Below are positions 1 through 7,122 of a stretch of 20,164 nucleotides of DNA, piece by piece (positions within the stretch are counted from its first letter, which is position 1; every line of letters begins with the position of its first letter). This stretch comes from DAOMOP01 sp035444405 (GTDB lineage: Bacteria > Pseudomonadota > Gammaproteobacteria > Burkholderiales > Rhodocyclaceae). The notes beneath the pieces are model-generated. The model was given only the letters and a program-made list of their open reading frames with translations, had not been told where the DNA came from and made no database searches. The stretch is taken from assembly GCA_035444405.1 (NCBI GenBank), contig DAOMOP010000055.1, forward strand, positions 1-20,164. The letters run 5' to 3'. The translations under genes and the position numbers were made by a program.

Positions 1-150
1 CTCCGTCACGCGCTGCTTGGCGTAGTCGAGGTAGAGCCCCGCGCCTTCGGCCGCGAGCCGCTCGCCGCGCGTCGGATCGTCCGCGAAGAGCGAGCGAAGG
101 TGCGTGCCGCGGAGCTGCGCGGCGTGATCTTCGAGCGCGCCGGCGCGCGC
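1..150 (-). CDS. pgi: Glucose-6-phosphate isomerase, N-terminal fragment without start codon
   Basis: Read on the minus strand, this stretch encodes a peptide that matches the N-terminus of phosphoglucose isomerase, the glycolytic and gluconeogenic enzyme that interconverts glucose-6-phosphate and fructose-6-phosphate. The recognisable part runs from ALEDHAAQLRG through THLRSLFADDP and GERLAAE to GLYLDYAKQRVTE, with the family's characteristic 'LYLDYSKNR' segment near the left edge. The rest of the gene lies beyond base 1. The frame stays open to a stop at 205-207, but it contains no ATG, GTG or TTG, so no normal start can be placed. Third-position G/C falls upstream of about base 150, which suggests that the homologous part ends there. 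The fragment has no link to the neighbouring operon. The assignment is from recalled family sequence, not from a search. Confidence 0.55.
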
Positions 151-210
151 GACTATGGCAGCCGCTACGCCGACATGCTGGCCGAGCGGCGCGCGGAGGC
201 GACGTCATGA
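142..210 (+). CDS. 3' end of an upstream operon gene, product unknown
   Basis: A plus-strand frame ends here with a TGA at 208-210 that overlaps the ATG of the ferredoxin subunit at 207 (ATGA). This is the same coupling used repeatedly later in the operon. The last codons read roughly RDYGSRYADMLAERRAEATS and have the G/C-rich third positions of the real genes around. The frame is formally open back to base 1, but bases 1 to about 140 fit a glucose-6-phosphate isomerase on the other strand much better. Only the last twenty or so codons are therefore credible as the tail of a gene that once preceded the oxidoreductase genes. I do not recognise the product. Confidence 0.3.
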   Translation, partial: GARDYGSRYADMLAERRAEATS

Positions 211-503
211 CGAGCGCCGTCGACACCCGCAGCGACGCGGCCGCGGCGCCGGTCGTGCCGCGCGGCATCTACCGCATCCAGGTGTATCGGGAGCTGTGCA
301 AGGCCTGCGGCCTGTGCATCGCCTGGTGTCCCCAGAAGGTCCTCGCCCCCGATGCCGAGGGCTACCCGCTCACGCCGCGCCTCGAGCTGTGCGTCGACTG
401 CAAGGCCTGCGAGCGCCATTGCCCGGACTTCGCGATCGAAGTCATCCCTCCCACTCCAGACAGTGAGCTTGCCGATGTCCCGAGCCTCCTTCATGCACGG
501 TAA
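207..503 (+). CDS. Two-[4Fe-4S] ferredoxin subunit (delta) of a 2-oxoacid:ferredoxin oxidoreductase-like complex
   Basis: This 98-residue protein carries two complete CxxCxxCxxxCP motifs: C31, C34, C37, C41 and C62, C65, C68, C72. It should hold two [4Fe-4S] clusters. In four-subunit oxoacid oxidoreductases (Kor, Por, Vor and Pad types) such a delta subunit carries electrons between the alpha-beta core and ferredoxin. About 20 residues of Ala-rich, probably flexible sequence precede the first cluster. The gene overlaps the alpha subunit gene by 29 bases, which points to translational coupling and a shared complex. Its start overlaps the stop of the gene before it. The fold and cluster count are clear; the partner assignment rests on position. 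Confidence 0.85.
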   Translation: MTSAVDTRSDAAAAPVVPRGIYRIQVYRELCKACGLCIAWCPQKVLAPDAEGYPLTPRLELCVDCKACERHCPDFAIEVIPPTPDSELADVPSLLHAR

Positions 504-1611
504 CCAGGCTGCGGCCGAAGGCGCGATTGCCGCCGGCTGCCGTTTCTACGCAGGTTACCCGATCACGCCCTCGACCGAAGTGGCCGAGATCCTGTCCGAG
601 CGCCTGCCCGAGGTGGGCGGCATGTTCATCCAGATGGAAGACGAGATCGCGTCGATGGCGGCGGTGATCGGCGCTTCGCTCGGCGGCGTCAAGAGCGCGA
701 CCGCGACCAGCGGCCCGGGCTTCTCGCTGATGCAGGAGAACCTCGGCTTCGCGGTCACCGCCGAGATCCCGTGCGTGATCATCAACGTGCAGCGCGTCGG
801 CCCGAGCACCGGCCTGCCGACCAAGGCCGCGCAGGGCGACGTGATGCAGGCGCGCTGGGGCACGCACGGCGACCACCCGATCATCGCGCTCACGCCGAGC
901 AGCGTGCAGGAGGCCTACACGCTGACCGTGCGCGCGTTCAACCTCGCCGAGAAGTACCGCATCCCGGTGATCCTGCTGATGGACGCGATCATCGCGCAGC
1001 TGAAGGAGAAGGTCGAACTGCCCGATGCGCTCGAGGTCGTCGATCGCGCGCTGCCCGAGTGCGCGCCCGGCGACTACAAACCCTTCGCGCTGCACGACGG
1101 CGGCGTCACGCCGCTCGCGCCCTTCGGCCAGGGCTACCGCTACCACGTCACCGGTCTCTTGCACGACGAGCACGGCTTCCCGACCGAGAACCCGGAGGTC
1201 GTGAGCCGCTGGTGGGACCACATGACGGCCAAGATCGACGCCAACCTCGACGACATCCTGCAGTGGGACGAGGTCGCGCTCGCGGACGCCGAAGTCGCCG
1301 TGCTCGCCTACGGCGCGAGCGCGCGCGCGGCCGCGCTGGCGGTCGAGCAGGCGCGCGCGCAGGGCATCAAGGCGGGACTCTTCAAGCCGCTCACGCTGTG
1401 GCCCTTCCCCGAAGCCGCGGTGCGCGCGCTCGCCGGGCGCGTGTCGCGCATCATCGTGCCGGAGATGAACCTCGGCCAGATCCGCCTCGAGGTCGAGCGG
1501 CTCGCCGCCGGCCGCGCGGTCGTCGAGGGCATCCACCGCGCCGACGGGCTCGGCATCACGCCCGAGCAGATCCTCGCCGCGCTCACCGCCCGCACCGAGG
1601 CCGTCGCATGA
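475..1611 (+). CDS. 2-oxoacid:ferredoxin oxidoreductase, alpha subunit (KorA-like)
   Basis: The 378-residue protein has the usual length and features of KorA-type alpha subunits. It begins with HGNQAAAEGAIAAGCRF, followed by the YPITPSTEV segment (about residues 25-35), EDEIASMAAVIGASLGG, the TSGPGFSLMQENLG loop and VQRVGPSTGLPTKAAQGD. In this family the alpha subunit forms the pyrimidine-domain half of the active site and contributes to binding the 2-oxoacid and ThDP, while the beta subunit supplies the diphosphate site. The frame extends further upstream to 352, but that part is only the ferredoxin gene read out of frame, so the start is placed at ATG 475; ATG 493 is an alternative. It overlaps the ferredoxin gene by 29 bases and the next gene by four (ATGA). 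The substrate cannot be read from the sequence. Confidence 0.85.
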   Translation: MSRASFMHGNQAAAEGAIAAGCRFYAGYPITPSTEVAEILSERLPEVGGMFIQMEDEIASMAAVIGASLGGVKSATATSGPGFSLMQENLGFAVTAEIPCVIINVQRVGPSTGLPTKAAQGDVMQARWGTHGDHPIIALTPSSVQEAYTLTVRAFNLAEKYRIPVILLMDAIIAQLKEKVELPDALEVVDRALPECAPGDYKPFALHDGGVTPLAPFGQGYRYHVTGLLHDEHGFPTENPEVVSRWWDHMTAKIDANLDDILQWDEVALADAEVAVLAYGASARAAALAVEQARAQGIKAGLFKPLTLWPFPEAAVRALAGRVSRIIVPEMNLGQIRLEVERLAAGRAVVEGIHRADGLGITPEQILAALTARTEAVA

Positions 1612-2834
1612 GTACGCAATTGTCCTTCGCCGCCGCCTGGCGCCAGCTGCTGGACGCGATCGTCGCGGCCGGCGGCGACGGGCCGGCGCCGGTCGTGCTG
1701 TCGAGCCTGCCGGCGCTCGACCGTCTGGTCGAGGGGGCCGGGCCCACGCCGTTCGGCTTCGTGCAGGGCCCGCCGGGGCGCAACGTCGCACTCGCGGTTG
1801 GCCTGCGCGCGGCCATGCCCGACGCGCCCATCGTGCTGATCATGAACGCCGACTGCGTGACGCTCGGCACCAACCACATGATCCACGCCGCACTCCGCAA
1901 CATCCACATGACGCTGCTGCTCTTGCGCTCCGAGCTCACCGCCGGCGACGGCGCGCACGACCGCACCGGCTGGGAGCTGCCCGCGTGGCAGCGCGCGCTC
2001 GAGAACGTGCCGACGCCGCTCGACTGGGCCACCGGCCTCGAGGCGGCCTTTGTGGGCCGCGCGACGCTGCGCCGCCCCGACGAGCTGCGCCGCGTCGTGC
2101 GCGACGCGATCGCGGTGCGCGGCTTCTCGGTGGTCGGCATCACCGCCGAAACACACCTGCCCACCGGCAAGCTGAGCGGCAACGACTGGCCCGAGCACTA
2201 CGCCGCCTACCGCGCCTGGGCGGCGCCGCTGCGCCGCGAGGCCGAGCCGGCGCTGCCCCCTGCACCGGTCGCGCGCCGCACCGTGCCGCGCCTCGAGCTG
2301 CGCATTGCCGGCCTCGGCGGCCACGGCGTCAAGCTCGCCGGCACCGTGCTCGCCGAGGCGGCCGGCATCCGCCACGGCCTGTGGGCCACCCAGCGCGGCG
2401 AGTACGGCTCGGCCACGCGCGGCGGCCCGAGCATGGTCGATGTCGTGATCGGCTCGGACCCGATCACTTACCCCGGCGCCGACCATCCCGACGTGCTGGT
2501 GCTGCTGTCGCAGGCGGCCGCCGACCGCTACGCCGCCGGCGCCCGGCCGGGCGCCTTCGTGATCGCCGACGCGAACGAGGTGAAGACGCTGCCCGCGGGC
2601 GCGATCCCCGTGCCGATCACCGCGCTCGCACGCGAGCACGCCGGCCGCCCGATCGCTGCGGGCATCGTCGCGCTCGGGTGCTTTGCCGCCGTGACCGACG
2701 CGGTCACGCTCGCGTCGATCGAATCCGCCATCCAGGAGCATGTGCCGCCGCGCGCGCTCGCCGGCAACCTGGCCGCCTGCGCGGCCGGCCATGCGGCCAC
2801 GCTGGCCGCAGTGAAAGGAGAAGTCTGTGTCTAG
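1608..2834 (+). CDS. Fused beta-gamma subunit of a 2-oxoacid oxidoreductase, with a degenerate ThDP domain
   Basis: This 408-residue protein joins two domains that are usually separate. Residues about 28-210 align with the ThDP-binding KorB fold: GRNVALAVGLRAA, then LGTNHMIHAALRNIHMTLLLL. Residues about 229-400 are a KorC-type gamma domain with GLGGHGVKLAG (235-245), GEYGSATRGGPSMVDVVI and HPDVLVLLSQAA. In the beta part, the GDGD that normally begins the ThDP/Mg motif is replaced by NADC (80-83). The Asn-Asn and YGMTGGQ region that completes the site reads RSELTAGDG (107-115). The N-terminal CPGCG cysteines of KorB are absent. Classical ThDP-dependent decarboxylation therefore looks unlikely in this subunit. 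It overlaps the flavoprotein gene by eight bases. Domain calls are from motif recognition; the functional loss is inferred. Confidence 0.8.
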   Translation: MSTQLSFAAAWRQLLDAIVAAGGDGPAPVVLSSLPALDRLVEGAGPTPFGFVQGPPGRNVALAVGLRAAMPDAPIVLIMNADCVTLGTNHMIHAALRNIHMTLLLLRSELTAGDGAHDRTGWELPAWQRALENVPTPLDWATGLEAAFVGRATLRRPDELRRVVRDAIAVRGFSVVGITAETHLPTGKLSGNDWPEHYAAYRAWAAPLRREAEPALPPAPVARRTVPRLELRIAGLGGHGVKLAGTVLAEAAGIRHGLWATQRGEYGSATRGGPSMVDVVIGSDPITYPGADHPDVLVLLSQAAADRYAAGARPGAFVIADANEVKTLPAGAIPVPITALAREHAGRPIAAGIVALGCFAAVTDAVTLASIESAIQEHVPPRALAGNLAACAAGHAATLAAVKGEVCV

Positions 2835-4113
2835 AATCGTAATCGTGGGCGGCGGCTGGGCCGGATGTGCCGCCGCGCTGACCGCGCGCCAGGCCGGCGC
2901 CGACGAGGTGATCGTGCTCGAGCGCTCCGATTGCCTGCTCGGCACCGGCATGGTCGGCGGCATCATGCGCAACAACGGCCGCTACACCGCCGCCGAGGAA
3001 TCGATCGCGCTCGGAGCCGGCACGCTGTTCGAGCTGTGCGACACGTACTCGGCCCATCGCAACATCGAGTTTCCGGGCCACAAGCACGCGACGATGTACG
3101 ACATCGTGCGCATCGAGCCGGCGGTGCGCAACGCGCTGCTCGAAGCGGGCGTCGAGATCTGGCTGCTGTCGCGCGTGACCGGGGTCGCGCGCACCGACGG
3201 CGCGCTCAGCGCGGTCACGCTCGAGGACGACACCAGGATCGAGGCCGACGCGTTCATCGACGCGACCGGCTCCTTCGGCCCGCAGAGCTTCTGCACCGAG
3301 CACGGCAACGGCTGCGTGATGTGCATCATGCGCTGTCCAACCTTCGGCCCGCGCGCGAGCCTGGTGGGGCTCGCCGGCATCGCCGAGAAGCAGGGCCGCA
3401 AGGCCGACGGCTCGATCGGTGCGATGAGCGGCTCGTTCACGGTCGCCAAGGACACCATCGCGCCCGAGCTGGTGCGCGAGCTCGAGGCGCGCGGCAGCGC
3501 GATCGTGCCGCTGCCCGCCCACCTCGTGCATGCCGACAAGCTCGGCGGCAAGGCCTGTCAGCAGTACGCGCTGGCCGAGTTCGCCGAGAACCTGATCATG
3601 CTGCACAACGGCCACGCCAAGCTGATGTCCTCGTACATGCCGCTCGACCAGCTGCGCCAGGTGCCGGGGCTCGAGAACGCGCGCTACGAGGACCCGTACG
3701 CGGGCACGGTGGGCAACTCGATGCGCTTTGCGGCGCTGTCGCCGCGCGACGACTCGATGCGCGTGCTCGGCGACGTCGACAACCTCTTTTGCGGCGGCGA
3801 GAAGGCGGGCCTGCTGGTCGGCCACACCGAGGCGATCGTGACCGGCGCGCTCGCCGGCCACAACGCGGTGCGCCACGTCGCCGGCAAGGCGCTGCTGGAG
3901 CTGCCCGAGACGCTCGCGATCGGTGATGCGATCGCGCACGTGCGCCGCGAGATGGCGACCGAGAAGGGCATGGGCTACAAGTACACCTTCTCCGGCTCGG
4001 TCTATTTCGAGCGCATGAAGGCGCGCGGCCTGTATTCGACCGACGACGCGGCGATCGCCGCGCGCGTGGCCGAGGCGGGGCTCACCGACGTGTATCGCCA
4101 GAAGGTGCTGTGA
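2827..4113 (+). CDS. FAD-dependent oxidoreductase with a four-cysteine motif (copy 1)
   Basis: The 428-residue protein starts at GTG 2827, preceded by AAGGAG six bases upstream. Residues 4-30 form a Rossmann FAD-binding motif (VIVGGGWAGCAAAL ending in VLERS), followed by GTGMVGGIMRNNGR, as in the broad GidA-like/FAD-dependent oxidoreductase family. A cysteine set, C156-x6-C163-x2-C166-x3-C170, sits in the middle of the chain and could bind a [4Fe-4S] cluster. Near the C-terminus, LFCGGEKAGLLVGHTEA is the second FAD-contacting segment. A paralogue of 441 residues lies at 14721-16046 and shares all of these blocks with the same cysteine spacing. The gene sits between oxidoreductase subunits and a ferredoxin, so it probably passes electrons between them and an unknown partner. 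The substrate is unknown. Confidence 0.8.
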   Translation: MSRIVIVGGGWAGCAAALTARQAGADEVIVLERSDCLLGTGMVGGIMRNNGRYTAAEESIALGAGTLFELCDTYSAHRNIEFPGHKHATMYDIVRIEPAVRNALLEAGVEIWLLSRVTGVARTDGALSAVTLEDDTRIEADAFIDATGSFGPQSFCTEHGNGCVMCIMRCPTFGPRASLVGLAGIAEKQGRKADGSIGAMSGSFTVAKDTIAPELVRELEARGSAIVPLPAHLVHADKLGGKACQQYALAEFAENLIMLHNGHAKLMSSYMPLDQLRQVPGLENARYEDPYAGTVGNSMRFAALSPRDDSMRVLGDVDNLFCGGEKAGLLVGHTEAIVTGALAGHNAVRHVAGKALLELPETLAIGDAIAHVRREMATEKGMGYKYTFSGSVYFERMKARGLYSTDDAAIAARVAEAGLTDVYRQKVL

Positions 4114-4376
4114 TGGCCTACATGATCAGCGCCGAGTGCATCAACTGCAGCGCGTGCGAGTACGAGTGCCCGGTGCGCGCAATCCGCTCCGGGCCGCACC
4201 AGTTCCTGATCGATGCGAAGGTGTGCATCGAGTGCGACGGCTACTTCGCGGTGCCGCGCTGCAAGGCGGTGTGCCCGGTCGACGCGTGCGCGCCGCGCCG
4301 CGCGTCCTACATCGAGCGCATCCGCAGCCTCGCCGCGCGCGGCGCGCGGCCGCTGGTGCTGAAGGCGGCGGGCTGA
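4113..4376 (+). CDS. 2[4Fe-4S] ferredoxin, Alvin-like
   Basis: The 87-residue ferredoxin has a standard first cluster motif (C9, C12, C15, C19) and a second motif with a longer insert: C38, C41, then eight residues, C50 and C54, followed by P. This expanded spacing is the mark of Allochromatium-type and YfhL-like ferredoxins, whose clusters can have very low potentials. C59 is an extra cysteine near the second cluster. The ATG at 4113 shares its A with the TGA of the flavoprotein gene, so the two are translationally coupled. A GTG at 4110 is possible but less likely. The protein is a plausible electron carrier for the flavoprotein, for Rnf or for the radical SAM enzyme downstream. Confidence 0.85.
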   Translation: MAYMISAECINCSACEYECPVRAIRSGPHQFLIDAKVCIECDGYFAVPRCKAVCPVDACAPRRASYIERIRSLAARGARPLVLKAAG

Positions 4377-4417
4377 ACGCCCGCACGCGACCGATTCGCT
4401 GACCGGGACCGCAGCCG

Positions 4418-5311
4418 ATGCGCCGCTACATCCCCTCGACGATGATGCTGCTCGCGTTCGAGGCGGCCGCGCGCCGGCTGAGCTTCACGCGCGCGGCCGA
4501 GGACCTGTGCCTGACCCAGAGCGCGATCAGCCATCAGGTGATCGCGCTCGAGGGGATGCTGCGCGTCGAGCTCTTCAAGCGCATCAAGAAGCGCCTCGAG
4601 CTCACGCCGGCGGGCGAACTGCTGCAGGCGCGCATTGCGCCCGCGCTCAACCACATCGAGTCGGCGGTGGTCGAGCTGATGTCCTGCCAGGCCGACCGCA
4701 GCACCCTCAACCTCGGCGTCGTGCCGACCTTCGCGACCAAGTGGCTGATCCCGCGCATGGGTGAGTTCGCGCGCCTGCATGCCGGGATCACGATCAATCT
4801 CGCCACGCGCCTGGTGCCGTTCGACTTCAGCGAGAGCACGCTCGACGCGGTGATCCACTTCGGCGCCCCGGACTGGCCGGGGGCGTGCTGCGAGTATCTG
4901 ATGAGCGAGGAGATGGTCGTCGTGTGCAATGCGGAACTGGCCGCGACGACGCTCGCGACCCCCGCCGATCTCGCGAAGGTCGCGCTGCTGCACCAGAGCA
5001 CGCGCCCGCACGCGTGGCAGGAGTGGGCGAACGCGGCCGGGCTGGACGAGCTCGATGCGACCCAGGGCCCGCAGTTCGAGCTCTTCTCGATGGCCACGCA
5101 GGCCGCCGTGGCCGGCCTCGGCGCGGCGGTGCTGCCGAAGTTCCTGGCGCTGGACGAGCTCGCCTCGGGCGCGCTGGTGGTGCCCTTCGGGCCGACCGTG
5201 ACGAGCGACCAGGGCTATTACTTCGTCTATCCGGAGCGCAAGGCGGGGCTCGCGTCGCTGCAGAAGTTTCGCGGCTGGCTGCTCGACGCGGCCGGTGGCG
5301 GGGCGCGATGA
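4418..5311 (+). CDS. LysR-family transcriptional regulator, GcvA-like
   Basis: This 297-residue protein has an N-terminal winged helix-turn-helix. Residues about 5-60 include LLAFEAAARRLSFTRAAEDL, then LTQSAISHQVIALE and LTPAGELL. The rest is a periplasmic-binding-protein-like effector domain. The form SFTRAAEDLCLTQSAISHQV is typical of the GcvA branch, whose members often govern amino-acid and catabolic genes. It lies 41 bases after the ferredoxin gene in the same direction and 114 bases before the aminomutase-like gene. It may therefore be co-transcribed with the redox operon while acting on the promoter of the next one. The effector is unknown; an amino acid or a pathway intermediate such as 2-aminoadipate would fit the context. 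Confidence 0.9.
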   Translation: MRRYIPSTMMLLAFEAAARRLSFTRAAEDLCLTQSAISHQVIALEGMLRVELFKRIKKRLELTPAGELLQARIAPALNHIESAVVELMSCQADRSTLNLGVVPTFATKWLIPRMGEFARLHAGITINLATRLVPFDFSESTLDAVIHFGAPDWPGACCEYLMSEEMVVVCNAELAATTLATPADLAKVALLHQSTRPHAWQEWANAAGLDELDATQGPQFELFSMATQAAVAGLGAAVLPKFLALDELASGALVVPFGPTVTSDQGYYFVYPERKAGLASLQKFRGWLLDAAGGGAR

Positions 5312-5326
5312 GCCGGTGCCGCGATC

Positions 5327-5415
5327 CATGAACAAAAGTACTGAAAGCGCCAATATCCATCGTTTGTGCGGGGTTGTTCGGGTCCCTACCATGAACCCGT
5401 CGAATGCTCATGAAC
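5327..5415 (+). repeat. Three CATGAAC direct repeats upstream of the aminomutase-like gene
   Basis: CATGAAC occurs at 5327-5333, 5390-5396 and 5409-5415 within the 114-base gap, in the same orientation and 63 and 19 bases apart. The last two share a longer form, CATGAACC. They flank the candidate promoter and could be regulator contacts, although a seven-base word in so short a gap may also arise by chance. Confidence 0.3.
5364..5392 (+). promoter_or_regulatory. Candidate sigma-70 promoter of the catabolic operon
   Basis: TTGTGC (5364-5369) and TACCAT (5387-5392) are separated by exactly 17 bases and lie between the LysR gene and the aminomutase-like gene. The match is modest, three of six and four of six to consensus, as expected of a promoter that needs an activator. 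This intergenic stretch is less GC-rich than its surroundings. Confidence 0.35.
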
Positions 5416-5425
5416 CGGGAGTGAA

Positions 5426-7099
5426 ATGATGGATTCCAGAACGACTGCTGCAACGCTTTCCTGTGACACCGCCGTGGCCGCGCGCGACGGCGTGCCGGCC
5501 GCCCCCGTGCATCTGTCCGCCCCGCTCGCCGTCAAACCCAAGGGCGTGCTCGCGGCGATCACCGGCGCCGATGTCGAGCGCATGATGGCGCACCACGGCT
5601 ACCCCGAGGAGGTGCGCGATATCGTGCGCACCGAGCGCCTGCTGCCGGCCGGCGTGCTGAGCCGCCTGCATGCGCTGCATCCGCAACACTCGGGGCTGCT
5701 GCGCAGCCGCAAGTTCCTGTTTGAGGGCCGCGACCACTACACGGGCCTGAAGGGCTTCCGCGCGGTCGTCGAGGTGTTGAACAAGAACGGCATCGACATC
5801 GGCCATATCCCCGAGCGCGAGCTCTTCGTCGAGGTCTATCGCTTCCTCGCGACGCGCCACACGTTGAACAGCATCGACTGGGACAACTACCGGCACGACT
5901 CGGTGTTCCAGCTCGTGATGCCGCAGCCGGGCATGATCGACGACGAGGCCGTCATCTCCGCCTACAAGAACGCGCCGACCGAGGCCGAGCGCACCGCCAT
6001 CGTCGAGGCCTATCTGCATCGCACCAATCCGCACGATGGCAACCAGCACCTGAACAAGCCGTGGTTCCGCAACGAGGAGGGCGGCATCGAGATCCTCGAC
6101 GGCAGCCAGCACAAGTATCCGCAGTGCCAGCTCGTCTTCGACAAGACGACGCAGACCTGCTTCTCGTTCTGCACCTACTGCTTCCGCCACGCGCAGGTGC
6201 GCGGCGGCGAGGACATGTTCATCCAGGACGACATCCGCCAGATCCACGACTACCTGCGCGTGCATCCGGAAGTGACCGATCTGCTGATCACCGGCGGCGA
6301 CGGCGGCTACATGCCGGCCAACCGGATGGAGCAGTATCTGCTGCCGATCCTCGAGGATCCCGCGCTGATGCATGTGCGCACGGTGCGTCTGGCGAGCCGC
6401 GCGCTCACCTTCCAGCCCGAGATGATCCTCAGCCCCAAGTACGACCGCATGCTCGAGCTGTTCGACCGCTGCGCCGACGCCGGCATCCAGCTCGCGTGGA
6501 TGGCGCACTTCTCGACGCCCAAGGAGCTCTTGAACATCTCGACCGTCGCGGCGATCCGCCGCCTGCAGCGCCACGGTGTGGTGGTGCGCAGCCAGAGCCC
6601 GATCATGAACCACATCAGCCTCTTCACCGACGCCGACGGCGCCGTCGACATCGACCGCTCGGCGCAGAACTGGATCGATCTGGCGCTGGTGTTCGCGACG
6701 CTGAAGATCGGCTTCCACTCGATGTACTGCGCGCGCCCGACCGGCGAGCACCACTACTTCACCGCGCCGCTCGCGGCGATCGAGAAAGTCTTCAACAAGG
6801 TCTATCGCTCGCTGTCGTCGATCAACCGTCCGTCGCGCCACATCTCGATGACTTCGTCGGCCGGCAAGATCTCGGTGATGGGCACCGCCGAGGTCAATGG
6901 CGAGAAGGCCTTCGCGCTGAAGTTCACCGAGGGCCGCAACATGGAGTGGATGGACAAGGTGTTCCTCGCCAAGTACGACGAAACGCAGCACACCGTCGAT
7001 CTGCTCGAGCCCTTCGACACCGACAAGTTCTTCTATCGCGACGAGCTCGCGAAGATCGAGGGCGCGTTGAAGGATGCGCTCGCGAAGCGGCCGGCCTGA
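5426..7099 (+). CDS. Lysine 2,3-aminomutase-like radical SAM/PLP enzyme, probably acting on an acidic amino acid
   Basis: The 557-residue protein is longer than typical KamA (about 420 residues), with an extended N-terminal part. The radical SAM cluster motif CFSFCTYCFRH places its cysteines at 245, 249 and 252 (CxxxCxxC), and GGD at 290-292 follows as expected. The SSAGKIS segment carries K481, which aligns with the PLP lysine of clostridial KamA (K337). The family moves an amino group from C2 to C3 through a 5'-deoxyadenosyl radical and PLP. By hand alignment the two KamA aspartates that bind the lysine side-chain ammonium (D293, D330) are missing. R437 stands at the first, in YCARPTGEHH, and a Ser/Thr near the second. 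An arginine there suits a side-chain carboxylate, as in 2-aminoadipate or glutamate. GGGAG at 5417-5421 is the ribosome site; ATG 5429 is an equally good start. First gene of the operon. Confidence 0.85.
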   Translation: MMDSRTTAATLSCDTAVAARDGVPAAPVHLSAPLAVKPKGVLAAITGADVERMMAHHGYPEEVRDIVRTERLLPAGVLSRLHALHPQHSGLLRSRKFLFEGRDHYTGLKGFRAVVEVLNKNGIDIGHIPERELFVEVYRFLATRHTLNSIDWDNYRHDSVFQLVMPQPGMIDDEAVISAYKNAPTEAERTAIVEAYLHRTNPHDGNQHLNKPWFRNEEGGIEILDGSQHKYPQCQLVFDKTTQTCFSFCTYCFRHAQVRGGEDMFIQDDIRQIHDYLRVHPEVTDLLITGGDGGYMPANRMEQYLLPILEDPALMHVRTVRLASRALTFQPEMILSPKYDRMLELFDRCADAGIQLAWMAHFSTPKELLNISTVAAIRRLQRHGVVVRSQSPIMNHISLFTDADGAVDIDRSAQNWIDLALVFATLKIGFHSMYCARPTGEHHYFTAPLAAIEKVFNKVYRSLSSINRPSRHISMTSSAGKISVMGTAEVNGEKAFALKFTEGRNMEWMDKVFLAKYDETQHTVDLLEPFDTDKFFYRDELAKIEGALKDALAKRPA

Positions 7100-7122
7100 G
7101 GCGGCCGCGAAGCCGGACGGCA

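Noticed and set aside
352..474. Longer N-terminus for the alpha subunit
   Set aside because: This part is the ferredoxin gene read in another frame, and the KorA family begins at about HGNQAAAEG, just after ATG 475.
5426..7099. Annotation as genuine lysine 2,3-aminomutase or as EpmB
   Set aside because: The aspartates that bind the lysine side chain appear to be missing. EpmB is only about 340 residues long and is normally found with elongation factor P genes; neither fits here.
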